A DNA stretch of 64,000 nt from Clusia tigrina (Eukaryota > Arthropoda > Insecta > Diptera > Clusiidae), in contig OV050031.1 of NCBI GenBank assembly GCA_920105625.2, positions 134,720,917 to 134,784,916 on the forward strand, written 5' to 3'. Below are positions 1-10,162 of this stretch, in pieces. The position numbers and the translations under genes were made by a program. How positions within the stretch are numbered: the stretch's first letter is position 1; the number at the start of each line of letters is the position of its first letter. The notes beneath the pieces were generated by a model. The model did no database searches. It was not told the DNA's origin and saw nothing but the letters and a program-made list of their open reading frames with translations.

Positions 1-410
1 ACAGCTTTGGGAGAATCAAGATTAATGGATCATAATCGATGCCTTGGTCTCGAACAGCGACTTGAGAGAAATGTGGAGCTGCGAAAACCATATGTGGAGC
101 TCATGAGATAATACGAAAGATTGGGACACATGAAGAAGGTGAAGCTTGACTCAATGCTGTCTCCTAACTGCATTCACCAAAACCACGACAGGATATTCAT
201 TGAACGATTTAATGTATAGCGGGGCCACAGTTCAAAGTGAACCTTTTTTCAATACTGTTACGCATTCGATAGCCACGCTTTGTGTTCACGACCGATATCG
301 AAAAGATGTATCGGCGAATCACAATACATCCAGAAGATCGACGTGATCAAGTCATCGTATGGAGAGAGGATCCAACAGTAAACGATCAACTGTTCAGCAT
401 TGTATCCGAT
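1..410 (+). pseudogene. BEL/Pao reverse transcriptase remnant (5' part)
   Basis: Conceptual translation in shifting frames gives motifs of the start of BEL/Pao reverse transcriptase: a run resembling ES-RLMDHNRCLGLEQRLE near the left edge, then FTTDIEKMYRRITIHPEDRR around 281-340, followed by VIVWREDP. The second motif holds the first catalytic aspartate region of this family. Reading frames are broken between these pieces, and the palm, RNase H and protease parts expected downstream are absent: integrase sequence begins within about 100 bases. This is a decayed, internally deleted copy whose 5' part lies outside the window. Family assignment is from remembered motif patterns. Confidence 0.75.
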
Positions 411-489
411 GCAATTAAGTTCTCCCTCAATTGGTACAGCAAATGATGGGACACCTGCTACAAGAGTGACACCAGCTCGACCATTCAAT

Positions 490-1427
490 AACACTGGTGT
501 TGACTAGGCTGTACATTTGTGGGTGCATTATAAGGTCCGCGAAAAGAAGCCAACCAAAGTGTACTTAGCTGAATTCGGTTGCTTTACCTCTAAAGCTGTT
601 CATCTGGAGATGGTAAAGGATCTGTCAACAGAAGCGGTTATTGCAGCCCTCAAAAGATTCATAAGTCGAAGAGGTCGCTGTCAAAACCTATATATACCAA
701 CTTCGTCGGAGCAATAAATCAATTGACAGAGTTATCATCAGCACTCCATTCATCAAGCGCTCAAGACCAAATTGGAAAAACATACAGTGAAAAAGGAATA
801 GAGATCTATTTCATCCTTCCCAGATCCCCTCATTTCGGAGGACTGTGGGAAGCAGCAGTTAAATATGCGAAACATCTTCTACTAAGAAGTGTCGCATCGG
901 CTTCATTGATTTATGAAGAATTGGAAACTGTAACTGTGGAAATAGAAGCCATATTAAATTCCCGGCCACTAACCCCTCTATCATCGGTCCCTTCGGATTT
1001 AACAGCAACAACGCCAGGTCACCTCCTCATAGGAGAAGCACTCACCGCCCAAGTAGATAGTAAAGCAGACTCAACAAAGCAATCACTGTTGTCAAGATGG
1101 AAATTGGTGGCGCAATTAAAACACAATTTCTGGAAGAGATGGTCCAATGAATATCTTAATGAACTCCAACAACGACACAAGTGGATAAGACAGAGAGATA
1201 ACATCAAACTCGGCGACATGGTCATCATCAAAGAAGAAAATGTTCCTATTATGCAGTGGCCTCTTGGCCGAATAGTAGAAGTCTATAACGGGCCAGTGGG
1301 AGCAGTACGCGTTGCTGAGGTTAAGACGGCAACGGGAGTTTATAAACGTGCAATACATCGCCTCGCCTCACTACCCATAGATACTGGTGCAGAATCTAAC
1401 GAAGAGGCGACTACAAGAAAGCGATAG
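490..1427 (+). pseudogene. BEL/Pao integrase with C-terminal DUF5641-type domain, frameshifted
   Basis: Two overlapping reading frames (517-717 and 723-1427) encode the integrase core and tail of a BEL/Pao retrotransposon. The first has YLAEFGCFTSKAVHLEMV and a following FISRRGR, the usual core context around the first catalytic residues. The frame then shifts at about 705-725. The second has LPRSPHFGGLWEAAVKYAK, the stretch before the catalytic glutamate, then ILNSRPLTPLSS and GDMVIIKEENVPIMQWPLGRI, which is the C-terminal DUF5641-like fold typical of Pao integrases. It ends naturally at 1425-1427. One frameshift and loss of the N-terminus make it nonfunctional. Confidence 0.85.
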
Positions 1428-1499
1428 GAGGAAATGAACGAAGGGCCAGCAAGAGGAATAAAAATGGCATAACAGTTCAGCCTAATAACTTTATTGGCG

Positions 1500-3090
1500 A
1501 TACACAAAATTTGATCCAACTGTAGGTATTCATTTTGAACATATCGGATCAAGCCAAATCATTGCTAGTGAGTGGAAACTGGTGATTTATTATGATCTCA
1601 GATTTTTGCGTACTGAAATCCAACTATTGAAGGATTGCGCCTCGGCTATGTATCACATATACGAAGAACTACAGCCAACAACATATGCGATGAACTAGTC
1701 ACACAGTTTCAGCACACTAATGCAGAGCTGGACTTGGATACAAATTTGTTAGCAAGCCATCGTCAGAAAAGAGGTGCACTTAATTTGGTGGGAAATGTTG
1801 CTAATTCGCTGTTTGGAGTTTTGGACAGAAAATACTCTCGTCAGATGTCAGAAATAATAGCGGTCATCAATGACAACGAACAACAGTTGACAAGCATGAT
1901 GAAGCAATAAAACTCAGTAATTGATTAAACTATTGACATCATCAAACGTGATCAAGCCTTCGCTCAACTATCTTTCGAAAAACTTGAAAGAAGACTGACA
2001 GACATCAAAAAACAAATACTTCATAATAAACTGGAAGCACAAAAGGAACACACATTCCTATCTATAGCTCTTCAACTTTCCCTCATGACATCAGACATTC
2101 AACATATTCAAGCGGCACTCATAAATGTTCTTACAAATGTTCATCAACAGTTCTCAGTTGTTATCACCACAGCAGCTTAATGATGAAATATTAAAAACCA
2201 CAGCACATTTCTCACCAATAATGCAAATACCAGGTTATCACGGCGACATCCAATCGATATACAAGCTGATGAAAGTTAAGGCAGCAATAACAGAGATACA
2301 GGCAATATTTCAGATAACTGTGCCGCTAACCGGTTTGAACCATTTTAACTTGTACCGATTAATACCAATTCCAACAAGAATAAATAACACTATGGTAGCA
2401 ATAAAATTATCTACAACAATTCTGGCGATCAACTTACATCGAGATCAGTATTTGCCAACCACGATTGAAACAATACAGTCTTGCTTCAGAATGGAAACGA
2501 ATTATATATTTGTGCCAACAAGCAACCCATATACAACAAGGGAGCACAAAAGGCGCCTGTGAGGTCAGTTTACTCAACACTGAAACCAGATCCCACTGTA
2601 AACTTGAGCATAGCGGAGATCATGTGTGGACACAAACCAATGAAAGAAATCAATTGATGTTCGCTCTGGCAACTCCTATACAAGTAACAGCAGTATGTAA
2701 AAACCAAGTCTCGCAAATATCACTGGAAGGGACCGGATTTCTCGAGCTGACGGCAGGATGTGTATTAAAATATCAACTCTTAACTATACAAGCAACCAGA
2801 TAGTATCATCATTGACAAGCACTTCCTACACTGCAGTTGAACACGATGTCAATATAAACATAACAAAACCAGCATCACTTCCAGTCTTGGGCAACACAAA
2901 GATTGATTATGAATCACATCTAAAGGAATTGTCAAGGCTGCAAGAAATTTTGGAAACACACGAAATCAGCGACCCTCCAAACAAACTGCAAATCCATTAA
3001 CATCATCGCTTTGCAGTGGGTTATTCGGCCTTGGTCTTAAGTATTGCCATCATCATGGTAATCTTCATCAGATACAAGCAGCAAGATTAG
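1500..3090 (+). pseudogene. Envelope-like gene of the BEL/Pao (roo-like) element, broken
   Basis: Downstream of the integrase, fragments in several frames form an insect retroelement envelope of the baculovirus-F-like type. Visible are a furin-like RQKRG site at about 1761-1775 followed by a hydrophobic, fusion-peptide-like stretch, long helical segments up to 2560, a Cys-containing region (2560-2800), and near the end a hydrophobic transmembrane segment (about 3013-3075) followed by a short basic tail ending at 3088-3090. The terminal segment is in the same frame as the ORF ending at 2998-3000 but separated by a stop codon. Several frameshifts and stops mean no intact protein. The roo-like assignment rests on BEL integrase plus env order. 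Confidence 0.7.
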
Positions 3091-3525
3091 CAGCGTGGAG
3101 GAGCTCAATCCACGGCTTCCCAAGCAAACTCACCACTAGAGAATATCCCACTGTCAGAGGCAACTCCAAACGACCCACCACAATCAGCGCCACGGTACTC
3201 TCGTAGCTTCTGCGTGGACGTGTAGACATGTAAATTTTGTATAAAAATGCAAGCAATGATTTAATAAAGTCAGTTCAAAATTAGAACTCTAAAATAACAA
3301 TTTTTGAATTAACATTTCTTCGTGGATTTCTAGTTCAAGAACTAGAAGGACAGCTGTAAATTAATTTCAATTTTGTTTCGTCGTGAATGTTCAGTTCAAG
3401 TACTCAAAATTCAAAAGCTAAAATTCAGATTAAGCTTGAATTAAAATTTAAACATGGTGAATTTCCAGTTCAAGTATTGGATATTCAAAACACAAATTCA
3501 AAACAAAATTTTGAATAAACTTATA
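3091..3525 (+). other. Probable BEL 3' end / LTR-like AT-rich segment
   Basis: After the env tail there is a short purine-rich stretch (GGAGGAG near 3098), a TATA-like TGTATAAAAATGC near 3237, and AATAAA at about 3262. Three imperfect repeats of a GTGRATTTCYAGTTCAAGTACT-like motif occur near 3321, 3382 and 3456. This is the arrangement expected of an LTR, but no second LTR copy lies in the window, so its limits cannot be fixed. Confidence 0.4.
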
Positions 3526-4558
3526 GGGTGAAAATATACATTTTTCATTCGTGTTTCATTTCGCAACCAGGAGTTTTTATAATTGCCCCACCATATACAA
3601 CAGATCTCAGTATGTGTAACATCTAAATGAGACACAAAAATTTAAACATTTGTTTGAGATGTATATTTGTAAGAATTTTGCAGTCTGCCTATATATAGGG
3701 TGAAAATATACATGTTAAATTTATGTTTCATTTCACGGGCAGGAGTTATTTTTTACAATTGGCCCACCATATACAATAGATTTGAATTTGTATACCAATT
3801 AACGGAGACAAAAAATTAGAAGCATTTTCAAGATGCAAATTTGTAGGAAACTTGCAATCTGCCTACATATAGGGGGAATATGTATATGGTAACTTTGTGC
3901 TTCACTTCGCGGCCAGGAATTATTTTTTACAATTGCCCCACCATATACAATGGATCTAAGTATGTATAACATCGAACAGAGACACAAAATTTAAAACATT
4001 TTCGAGATGCAAATTTGTAAGAATCTTGCAATCTGCCTATATATGGGGTGAAAATGTACATGTTAACTTTGTTTTTTATTTCGCGGCCAGGAGTTATTTT
4101 TTACAATTGCCCCACCATATACTGCAGATCTGTGTATAAATAACCTCTAACGGAGGCAAATAATTTAAAACATGTTTGAGATGCAAATTTGTAAGAATCT
4201 TGCCATCTGCCTATATATATGGTGAACATATCTATTTTAAATTTGTGTTCCAATTCACGGCCAGGAGTTATTTTTTACGATTGGCCCACCATATACAACA
4301 GATCTGAGCACGTATAGTATCTAATGTGAACACAAAATTTTAAAATTTTGTTTGAGATGCAAATTTCTAAGAATCTTGCAATCTGCCTAAATATAGGTGA
4401 AAATATACATTTTAAAATTGTGTTTCACTTCGCGGCCAGGAATTATTTTTTACAATTGGCCCACCATATACAACAGATCTGAATATGTATAACATTTAAC
4501 GGAGACACAAAATTATAAGCATTTTTAGGATGCAAGTTTGTAAGAAACTTGCCATCTG
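3526..4558. repeat. ~174-bp satellite array, block 1 (about six monomers)
   Basis: The motif ATAGGGTGAAAATATAC recurs at roughly 3526, 3698, 3872, 4046, 4221 and 4396, a spacing of 172-175 bases. Each unit carries the same order of landmarks: TTTCRCGGCCAGGAGTTATT, AATTGCCCCACCATATACAA, CAGATCTGAGTATGTATAAC, and AATTTGTAAGAATCTTGC before the next unit. Monomers differ by many substitutions and small indels. The array stops mid-monomer at 4558, where a retrotransposon is inserted, and resumes at 18138. Confidence 0.92.
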
Positions 4559-5040
4559 CTACACTAGTGTACACTGACGACCACACATCGTCACAAGCAC
4601 CTTAGCAATTCGCCTATGCAAACGAACAGACAATACCTCAACGCATGCACTGCACTCAATTCCCAAATACGCTAGAAACGCACATTTGGTGGTGCATTGA
4701 CATGCGCTGCCCATATTGCAGCGCCGTATGCATATAGGACAGTGCAGTGATTTTGGCCCTGCACTTGCACTCAAATATTTTTATGTAAACAAACCATATG
4801 ATTCGTCAATGAATAATATCGGTAATTTGAGACTTGAGAGTATTTTGGAAGTATGATTTGCAATTGGTAAAAATAAGATAGGTATATTTTATGTTAGATA
4901 GAATAAGAGAACAATATAATTTGAATGATATATAAGAGCCAGCGAGCCACTAAATAAACCAGAATTTATCTGAACACCTGAAACTGCAATCCTGCATTAG
5001 ACTTCTTATTCTTTCTCTCGGCGCTCTTAACTAGGCTTGG
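4559..5040 (+). repeat. LTR-like 5' end of a 412/mdg1-type retrotransposon
   Basis: This unique segment interrupts the satellite and has LTR-like signals: a TATA box (GATATATAAGAGCCAGC near 4928), ACTAAATAAACC with a polyadenylation-type AATAAA near 4953, and a CT-rich stretch before a GGTTAAGAACAGC sequence at about 5039. Gag and pol of a 412-like element follow in the same orientation. No matching 3' LTR is in the window because the element is cut at 17545, so boundaries and even LTR identity are inferred from position. Confidence 0.5.
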
Positions 5041-5324
5041 TTAAGAACAGCACCAAACAATAGCGTAACGATGGCAAACTCTGCCGGTTACAAACTTTGC
5101 TGAGGGCAACATTCCGCTTCGCACTAGGTTTATTTTATACTACAGCATATCATTGCATTCATATACTGTGTGAAACCTGCAATCGATACGTTAGCCGATC
5201 TTCCAACGCCAACGCTATCGACATTGATCAAACACTCATCTTCAAATACCTACCCTAAATGGCGATCCTGCAACTAACCTGGAACTAAGCTGAAGCCAAA
5301 GATCCTGCAATTGACGAACTGATG

Positions 5325-5450
5325 AGCAGCCAAAAATCCTTTAAGTGATCCTTCAACTGAAGAGCAGCCAAAAATCCCTCAACTGAAGAACAGCCAAAAA
5401 TCCTTCAACTGAAGAGCAGCCAAAAATCCTTCAACTAAAAAGCAGCCGAA
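5325..5450 (+). repeat. 26-bp tandem repeat in retrotransposon leader
   Basis: The unit CAGCCAAAAATCCTTCAACT plus six bases repeats with starts near 5326, 5365, 5391, 5417 and (degenerate) 5443; the last four are exactly 26 apart. It lies in the leader between the presumed LTR and gag. The rest of the leader from 5041 to 5324 shows no repeat or ORF I recognise. Confidence 0.8.
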
Positions 5451-5714
5451 ACCGCTCCATCGCCAGTATACACCCCAAAACCAGCAATAAAAGTCGGACC
5501 ACTGCCACTCACGATTGAAGAATATAAAAAACGGCAGGAAAAACAAAAGGAACTAAAAAAACTGCGATCAACAAAAAGCAGAAAACAAAAGGCAGAAGAA
5601 AAGAGGAGGTCTCTTAACACGACAATAACGCCAACTGGCCCATTTACTAGCAATAGTAAGAGACGACAACCCACCTCCGTGGTAAGAAGCCACACTCATT
5701 TGCAAGCGAATTGA
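5437..5714 (+). CDS. Small lysine/arginine-rich leader ORF of the 412-like element
   Basis: An open frame without an obvious ATG runs from just after the last 26-bp repeat to a stop at 5712-5714. It is proline-rich at the start and then strongly basic: PLTIEEYKKRQEKQKELKK followed by SRKQKAEEKRRS. A similar TIxEYRxRQ motif is seen antisense near 39990, in the leader region of the other 412-like copy, which suggests a shared short leader protein. I do not know its function. The frame is followed by two short out-of-frame openings and no zinc knuckle. Confidence 0.4.
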
Positions 5715-5905
5715 CGAACTCAAATGTCAAATCAAAAATAGAAGAAAATAATAAGATCGCTTGCATGAGAATAACCTGGCGAATGATAGGAAGACCTGGC
5801 ACGCGAACAATAGATGACTATAATAACAAATATACAATAGAAGACGAAACAATCCAAGCATGATAGGAACAGTAAGCAATGGGCAAAAGCAACAGCAAGC
5901 CATAG

Positions 5906-6097
5906 CATCAAGATGCGACGATAAACGATTACCAGCTGTCTACGGAGATTACTTACCCATCGATACCGGAAGTTTATATAGTTTTATTTTTAGCCATAAT
6001 TATTGTAATAATAGCATTCAAATTAGACAAATATTTCAAAAGTTATGTACTTAAACATAAGAAAGATGTTAATAGCAACGCTATTACAGCAGTTTAG
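5906..6097 (+). CDS. Short ORF with one predicted transmembrane segment, upstream of gag
   Basis: An open frame of about 63 codons (preceded by an in-frame TAG at 5903-5905, no ATG seen) ends at 6095-6097. Its middle is a near-perfect membrane span, EVYIVLFLAIIIVIIAF, flanked by a polar N-terminal part and a basic C-terminal tail containing KLDKYFKSYVLKHKKD. It could be a relic envelope tail or a leader micro-protein. Removing the gypsy insertion at 6141-12085 places it directly upstream of the 412-like gag. Function unknown. Confidence 0.4.
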   Translation, partial: HQDATINDYQLSTEITYPSIPEVYIVLFLAIIIVIIAFKLDKYFKSYVLKHKKDVNSNAITAV

Positions 6098-6140
6098 TTA
6101 AGTAAATAAACAAATAAAAGAAAAATAATTTTTAAATCTA

Positions 6141-6428
6141 TGTAGTTTAAGGTACACTCTATTGAACCCAAATTTATTGGTTGACGCCAATTTGTGATAA
6201 CTTCCTTTTTCCTCAGAGAAAACACTCCATTTTATTATTAAATGTAATTTATTAAAGTAAATTTTATTTTTGAAGCGTCTTATTTCAAGCGCCCTTATCA
6301 CTAGCAGTGTACTTAAAGACTAAAAAACAAAACAAAAATAACTAATTCAATTGACATTCGCTCGCTTGACTGCGAGGGGTTGCCAACTATGAATAACAAT
6401 GCAGGGTACAGAAATACCAAATCCTACA
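6141..6428 (-). repeat. 3' LTR of the gypsy element (288 bp)
   Basis: Direct repeat of 11797-12085. Terminal inverted TGTAG/CTACA. The integrase stop at 6445 lies 16 bases away. No long polypurine tract is obvious next to it; the minus strand reads only GAAATGGCCGAA there. Confidence 0.93.
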
Positions 6429-6444
6429 TTCGGCCATTTCTGAC

Positions 6445-7473
6445 CTACATTCGACCCGAATGTTCGGTCCACGGTTTCATAAACTCCACAACCGTCGTTG
6501 TTTTACCCGGTCCTTCCGAGCCACCAACCCTCTCAACTTCGTATCTACCATGCTTATGACATCCAATCACCTTATAAGGACCATGAAATTTCGGTCTCAA
6601 TTTCAAACCTGAACCATATGGGGTTCGTTTTATAGCAACAAGATCGTTCACTGTATACGAAGTCTCGGGAATTCTTTTATTGTTAAAAGTTTTGCAATTT
6701 TCCTGCTGTAACTTTAAAATGTTTTCTCTCGCTTCTAACCTTTCGGAATCACGCTGTTCTGTTAGCTCAGAAACAACTTCATCTTCTAACATTTTCCTCA
6801 AATCTGGGTAATCTTTGCTTCTCATATCGACAGCCGTTAACAGTCTAAATGGCGAAAACTTTGTACTTCTTGGCGGTGTACTGTTTATGATTTGCTGTAT
6901 TCTACTAAGGTGCTGATACCAGTTTTTCGGTTTCTCTACACATAATTTGGCTAACATGGGAACGATAATGCGGTGTATCCTTTCTACTTGACCATTTCCA
7001 CGTGGTACACCAGTGGCAATAAGTAAATGTTGGATACTCTCCGATTTACAATAATCCTCAAATTCACGAGAAGTGAAAGCACTACCCCTGTCCGTTATTA
7101 TCAACTCTGGGTTTCCAAATACACTAGCTTGCTTGCTTAGTCGGTCTAAAACTTCTTGACTGCCGGTACTCTTAGTTGGGTACAACCAGACAAACTTCGA
7201 AAATCCATCCACCACGACTAAAATATGATTATATTGTTTATGGGTGGCCTCCATAGGTCCAACGCGATCTAAGTGGTAAACGACCAAAGGCTTATCCGAC
7301 TTATCAATGGGATTAAGAAATCCTTCTTTTCGACCTCGTTTAGCCTCCGAAACAATACACTCAACACAACTTCTAACGACTCTGTCTACCTTGCTACTCG
7401 CGTTCTGAATATAGAAATTCTTTTCTAAAAGATCGAGAGTTTTCTTTGTCGCAAAATGTCCTTGCCTATGCTG
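6445..7473 (-). CDS. Integrase of the gypsy element
   Basis: The N-terminal HHCC zinc-binding module is visible upstream of the long ORF (HRQGHFATKKTL, then RSCVECIVSEAKRG, 7473-7310). The 280-codon ORF 7287-6445 carries the catalytic core: an aspartate in VVYHLDRVGPM, the second in IITDRGSAFTS, and the glutamate in RGNGQVERIHR, all intact. A C-terminal chromatin/DNA-binding-like domain follows (VNDLVAIKRTPYGSG, FHGPYKVIG). Length and order match Ty3/gypsy integrases of the mdg3/micropia type. It is the best-preserved enzyme of the element; in the full element it would be cleaved from the pol polyprotein and would insert the cDNA. Confidence 0.88.
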   Translation of the reverse strand, partial: QHRQGHFATKKTLDLLEKNFYIQNASSKVDRVVRSCVECIVSEAKRGRKEGFLNPIDKSDKPLVVYHLDRVGPMEATHKQYNHILVVVDGFSKFVWLYPTKSTGSQEVLDRLSKQASVFGNPELIITDRGSAFTSREFEDYCKSESIQHLLIATGVPRGNGQVERIHRIIVPMLAKLCVEKPKNWYQHLSRIQQIINSTPPRSTKFSPFRLLTAVDMRSKDYPDLRKMLEDEVVSELTEQRDSERLEARENILKLQQENCKTFNNKRIPETSYTVNDLVAIKRTPYGSGLKLRPKFHGPYKVIGCHKHGRYEVERVGGSEGPGKTTTVVEFMKPWTEHSGRM

Positions 7474-7554
7474 ATGGGATTACTATAAGTTCCTTGTCTG
7501 GATTCTTATATGAAATATCAAACTTTATAAAATAATCTTCATATGAGCCGTTTT

Positions 7555-8389
7555 CTAAAATTTTCCAGCAGCTCTTATCCATTCATCTTGTAACTGAGCT
7601 TCTTTGATTTGATGCCTCAAAGAGTCTTCTACCATCAAGCAACAAACTCGGCTCAGGGCGTCTACATGCCTCATTCTGGATCCTGATCTATGCTCAATCT
7701 CATACTCAAATTCTTGTAAAAAGAGCGCCCATCTTGAAACTCTGACTGGCATGTTTTTTTTCTTCACCGTCATAGCGTCACGCGTTACAATCTGTAATTA
7801 TTTTAATTTTCATACCCATAACATATACCCTCCATTTTCGTAAAGCTTCAATGACTGCTAATACCTCTAACTCATAGGATGTATATTTCTGTTCGGCAAG
7901 TGTTGTTTTTCTACTCAAATATTCAACGGGATACAATTGCTGGTCATCTCGATCAGCTTGCAGTAACACTGCACCATACCCGTACATACTAGCGTCCGCA
8001 TGAATTTCAGTCACCGCTCCAGGATTAAATAACTTTAATACTGGTGCTTTAACCAAACCATTTCTCAACTGTTCAAAAGCTAATCTCTGCTCATCTCCCA
8101 TTATAAATTCGACATTTTTTCTCAAAAGATCTGAAAGTGGTTTAGCTACCAACGCAAAATCTGCCACGAATCTTCTAAAATACGAGGCTAGGCCCAAACA
8201 TCTTTGTACCGTTTTCTGATTGACTGGTAATGGAAAATTCGCTATTGCGTTCGTTTTACAGGCTGACGGTAATATACTAGAATTCTCGATCTCATAACCC
8301 AAAAATGTTATCTTTTTCTTCAGAAACTGGCATTTTTCCCATATAATTTTAATTCCATTACTTTCGGCTACTTTCAAAACTCTACCCAA
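7555..8389 (-). pseudogene. RT thumb/connection and RNase H of the gypsy element, frameshifted
   Basis: The frame 8389-7778 begins in the RT connection region (KCQFLKKKITFLGYEIE, then RCLGLASYFRRFV) and continues into RNase H with the first catalytic aspartate in TEIHADASMYGYGAVL and the glutamate in YTSYELEVLAVIEAL. A one-base shift at about 7775 moves the reading into the frame of 7773-7555, which has the RNase H end and linker (FEYEIEHRSGSRMRHVDALSR). The RT fingers and palm, including the YxDD box, are missing between this ORF and the upstream one, so polymerase activity is lost. Confidence 0.85.
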
Positions 8390-9141
8390 TTTTTCTGTAC
8401 CTTCTTCTTCTGTCGACGATGAACTCCGAGAAACTGACTCTTACTATTCCGTCCGCTAGCCATTCGTCAACTTGGCTGTCAACTAGTTGCTGATCTGGTA
8501 TAGAAAGTCTTCGGGGTCTGTGACTAATTGGTGTCTCATCAGTAAGCACAATTTTCATTTCCACTGGGTGAAAATCAGGTTTTTTAGGATTATATTGAGC
8601 AACAAAGGCCAATATCAAATTTTTAAACTTTACACTTAAACTCGATAAATCTAGGTCTATATTTTCGTCCTTCTCGACGATCATTGTGCTCATCATTTTA
8701 CAAAATTCATCCTCTTCAATTTTGTCTCCGACGTTACTGTACTCTTTTCCAGTATAAGCAAACAAGTCATCCGGTTTCTCTTCGCAGTTAGCGCTACGAC
8801 TGATTTGCTTGTTACTTCACCCACAACTTTTTTGCTAAATTGGCCCCTTCTTTTCCTATCGCCATATTTACATATTCAAAGATATCATTTCCGATGACCG
8901 CTGAGTAAAGTGTGTCACCCTCTCTGACAACATGGAATGATATTGGCAAAAGAATACCATCCAAATTTACTTCGACAGTAAAACTTCCTATTGTGGTAAT
9001 GTCTTTTGCACCAATGCCCACTAAAGTTTTGGTTTCTTTACTCAATTCTATGTCATCCAATAATAGTAGAACATCACGCCTAATAGCACAAATGTCACTA
9101 CCGGTGTCTACAATTACCGATACCTCTCTACCGTTAATCAA
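8382..9141 (-). pseudogene. Aspartic protease and RT N-terminus of the gypsy element
   Basis: The first frame (9141-8812) contains a retropepsin: VSVIVDTGSDICAIRR with the DTGS catalytic motif and a later VIGNDIFEYV flap-end motif. The frame changes at about 8800. The second frame (8765-8382) holds the protease-RT linker and the very start of RT (SRRPRRLSIPDQQ-like, DEWLADGIVRVS), then breaks off where the conserved SPVVLVKKKDG and VDYRKLN blocks should begin, joining abruptly to 8389. This places an internal deletion of several hundred bases at about 8385-8430. Confidence 0.82.
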
Positions 9142-9148
9142 AATATCC

Positions 9149-10162
9149 TTAAAAACTCGATTTGATGGAACAAGTCTGCGATATATAATCCGAAGTTAAC
9201 GTGTGAACATTTCCGACTGAATTTTTCTTCTCGTCACTGCTATTTTCTTTTTTGCCACGCACCTTACATTCAAACGACTTGTGTCCAATTTGTTTGCACT
9301 TAAAACACCTGACTTCGTTACTCGTACATGCATTTGCTAAATGCGATGTATCGCCACATTTGTAATATTTTCGCAGTTTTTTCTCATCAACTTTATCACC
9401 ACTTTTGTTGAAATTATTTTTACTCTGGCTAAAACTTGTAGGGTGGTTTGTCGACTTGCCTACTTGATTTACCTTTTCGTAAACCCGCAATTTCTCTTTG
9501 AATTCGACCAAATTTGTGGCCTGATAAAGTATTGATTTATTTGATCTGGAATCCGCGATTCCCTCGACAAAATATTCTATAAGGCTTTCATCGTCTAGTC
9601 TTATCTGACTACCGATTTCTTGCAAACTATACAGATATTCCCTAAAAGATTCATTTAAACGTTTTTTACGATTTCTCAAAACTCTATGCACTTCCAAAGC
9701 TGACAATTTTCTACCAAACTCGTCTTTTAAACAATCTTTAAGAGATTCCCAAGTTTTTATGCTTGGCTGACTCCTGATAAAAATTTTTGCAGCCCCTTTC
9801 AAAAGCTGTTTTGCGTAAATAAATTTCTGAAAACGGTTCAATGTAACCGTAGATGCGCAATCTTCGAATTCTTGAATCCATGTTGCTATTTCTGGCAACC
9901 CTTCTCCCGAAAAATGTGAAACTGAATCCGAGATATCCCGTAAAGTGAATACAGAACCCCTTTCCGGCACACCGTTGGCCACACTATAAACTGATTCATT
10001 GTCATCGTCATCATTTGGGTCACTTTCCAAAGGCTCGATACGGAAGTGAGAAAGTAGTCGCTCACGAAGAACCGGTTTATTCCCAACTCGCGGCAAATTT
10101 AACTCAGCCAATTTATTTTTCAAACTTTCTACGTTTAAGGCAAATATTTCCTCTCTATTCAT
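9149..10162 (-). CDS. Gag of the gypsy element (SAP-like start, two zinc knuckles)
   Basis: A full 337-codon ORF starting at ATG 10162. Residues about 10-45 resemble a SAP DNA-binding helix pair (LKNKLAELNLPRVGNKPVLR). An acidic stretch follows (NDDDDNES), then a retrotransposon capsid domain at about 85-200 (IATWIQEFEDCA, LKDEFGR, NESFREYLYSLQEIG). Near 275-310 are two CCHC knuckles; the first has lost its first cysteine (YYKCGDTSHLANAC) while the second is complete (CFKCKQIGHKSFEC). The protease lies in another frame immediately downstream, consistent with frameshift expression of pol. The role in an active element would be particle assembly and RNA packaging. Confidence 0.9.
   Translation of the reverse strand: MNREEIFALNVESLKNKLAELNLPRVGNKPVLRERLLSHFRIEPLESDPNDDDDNESVYSVANGVPERGSVFTLRDISDSVSHFSGEGLPEIATWIQEFEDCASTVTLNRFQKFIYAKQLLKGAAKIFIRSQPSIKTWESLKDCLKDEFGRKLSALEVHRVLRNRKKRLNESFREYLYSLQEIGSQIRLDDESLIEYFVEGIADSRSNKSILYQATNLVEFKEKLRVYEKVNQVGKSTNHPTSFSQSKNNFNKSGDKVDEKKLRKYYKCGDTSHLANACTSNEVRCFKCKQIGHKSFECKVRGKKENSSDEKKNSVGNVHTLTSDYISQTCSIKSSF

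Noticed and set aside
3526..4558. Regularly spaced repeats that could suggest a CRISPR array
   Set aside because: The whole ~174-bp unit is repeated without unique spacers, and the context is insect transposons. It is a satellite.
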